19,141 nucleotides of DNA from Podaxis mareebaensis (Eukaryota > Basidiomycota > Agaricomycetes > Agaricales > Agaricaceae): positions 1 through 19,141 of the forward strand of contig JAEUWP010000425.1 of the NCBI GenBank assembly GCA_018524725.1, written 5' to 3'. A model generated the notes under the pieces. That model made no database searches and had not been told where the DNA came from. It saw only the letters and a program-made list of their open reading frames with translations. Position numbers and translations under genes: made by a program. This document shows, piece by piece, positions 18,386 to 19,141 of the stretch; position 1 is the stretch's first letter; each line of letters opens with the position of its first letter.

Positions 18386-19141
18386 TGTTATGAACCAGCC
18401 TGGTACCTCCTGCCGCAATGTCATCTATCACACATTAGTCCACGAGCTTGGACTTCCCAACGCCTCTCGCTCTACCACTCAAGATACAGGTATACCAGCT
18501 GAAGACTCAACTCGCTACTGCAATGAAGCTTTTGCCAATTGTCGCCTTCCTGGCCACACCTCCTTATTCTCCAAAGACTGGCCAATGCCTGGACCACTCT
18601 TCTACGAGACCGACTGCATGATGACTGAAATACTATGCATCACCTGGGAGAATGCTCCCTTCACTCACGTCTTCGATCCTGACAGGTTGTATGTTCAAAT
18701 GATCCATAACAACTTCGACTCTGCCTGAACCCATGGTTGGAAGATGATTCCTTACGCCGGAGAACCCATTGTATTCCTCCATCCCTACATGATGTACCTG
18801 CCCAAGGTCGTCCCACATATTATCAAATATGAAGTCACCCACAGATTCTACTTTCGAGAAGTAGAAGTCTATTGTGTTGATCCTAACTCCAATGAGCCTC
18901 TGGCCATCCCTCCCTGTCATACTCAGCTTCCACCCCTCCGCAGCATTGACTCCAACATTCCAGGTATCAACGAGTCAAACCCAGAAGAACCCATTGGCGA
19001 TCCTCCTCCATATCCACTGCCATATGTCACCACTGATATATCGTCATCATTGTCATCATCCCCACACTGCAGCCTCATCTTCCTCCATGAGGACTCTCCT
19101 GACTCACTGCCTTCAGTAGGCAACTTCCCCGTTCCCAGTTC
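18386..19141 (+). mobile_element. Repeat A, right copy (LTR-like start, long coding frame)
   Basis: Similarity to 11064-11540 starts sharply at TGTTATGAAC. The repeat cuts the minus-strand chromovirus frame at 18385, so it is an insertion. The ATG at 18390, base 5, opens a frame that stays open to the window end, about 250 codons, except for one TGA at 18726-18728 where the left copy has Trp. Shared segments are HELGLPN, GHTSLFSKDW, ENAPFTHVFDPD, GEPIVFLHPYMMY and IIKYEVTH; the part beyond 18860 is Pro/Ser-rich (DPPPYPLPYVTT) and absent from the left copy. Many silent differences between copies point to a protein-coding past. It may be a very long LTR that carries an ORF, or an element whose first ORF starts at its end. 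I do not recognise the protein. Confidence 0.6.

Overview
This is nuclear DNA of a filamentous basidiomycete, most likely a mushroom-forming agaricomycete. The evidence is dense genes split by 48-63 base GT..AG introns, a capsule-type GT69 mannosyltransferase gene, a DUF6534-type membrane protein gene of the kind expanded in mushrooms, and decayed Ty3/Gypsy chromovirus retrotransposons. No bacterial gene organisation, tRNA, rRNA or CRISPR array was seen.

Left part (1-5234): the 5' portion of a minus-strand DUF6534-type membrane protein gene (exons read down from 577, running off the window, with a 14-base microexon) is followed by about 4 kb in which I recognise no protein family. Several open stretches on the minus strand (about 2335-4050) and a phase-consistent set of candidate first exons (4461-4822) may belong to one or two lineage-specific or decaying genes.

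Core (5235-8788): a divergent pair shares only 48 bases between start codons. Minus is a 559-aa membrane-anchored, SGNH/GDSL-like protein of the kind annotated in mushrooms as capsular associated protein. Plus is a 502-aa GT69 (CAP59/CMT1) glycosyltransferase. Both can be rebuilt as clean four-exon genes. They are predicted type II Golgi proteins and probably act on the same cell-wall or extracellular polysaccharide.

Middle (8789-10671): the last exons of an unknown minus-strand gene (9120 to about 9560) and a divergent plus-strand gene (9808-10671, 234 aa, low-complexity with a basic C-terminus).

Right part (11064-19141): nested retrotransposons. A minus-strand Ty3/Gypsy chromovirus (3' LTR 11722-12542, extra zinc-knuckle ORF, chromodomain, integrase, RNase H, RT, protease, then the gag-protease linker up to 18385) is decayed by stop codons, nearly all TGA, and a frameshift. 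An 818-base solo LTR of the same family, in opposite orientation and with 5-base target duplications (CCTGC), sits inside the protease active-site codons. A second repeat type (A), whose copies at 11064 and 18386 both begin TGTTATGAA, has cut the gag region and carries a long coding frame from base 5. Both repeat types have this arrangement: a terminal TGTTATGAA whose ATG opens a reading frame.
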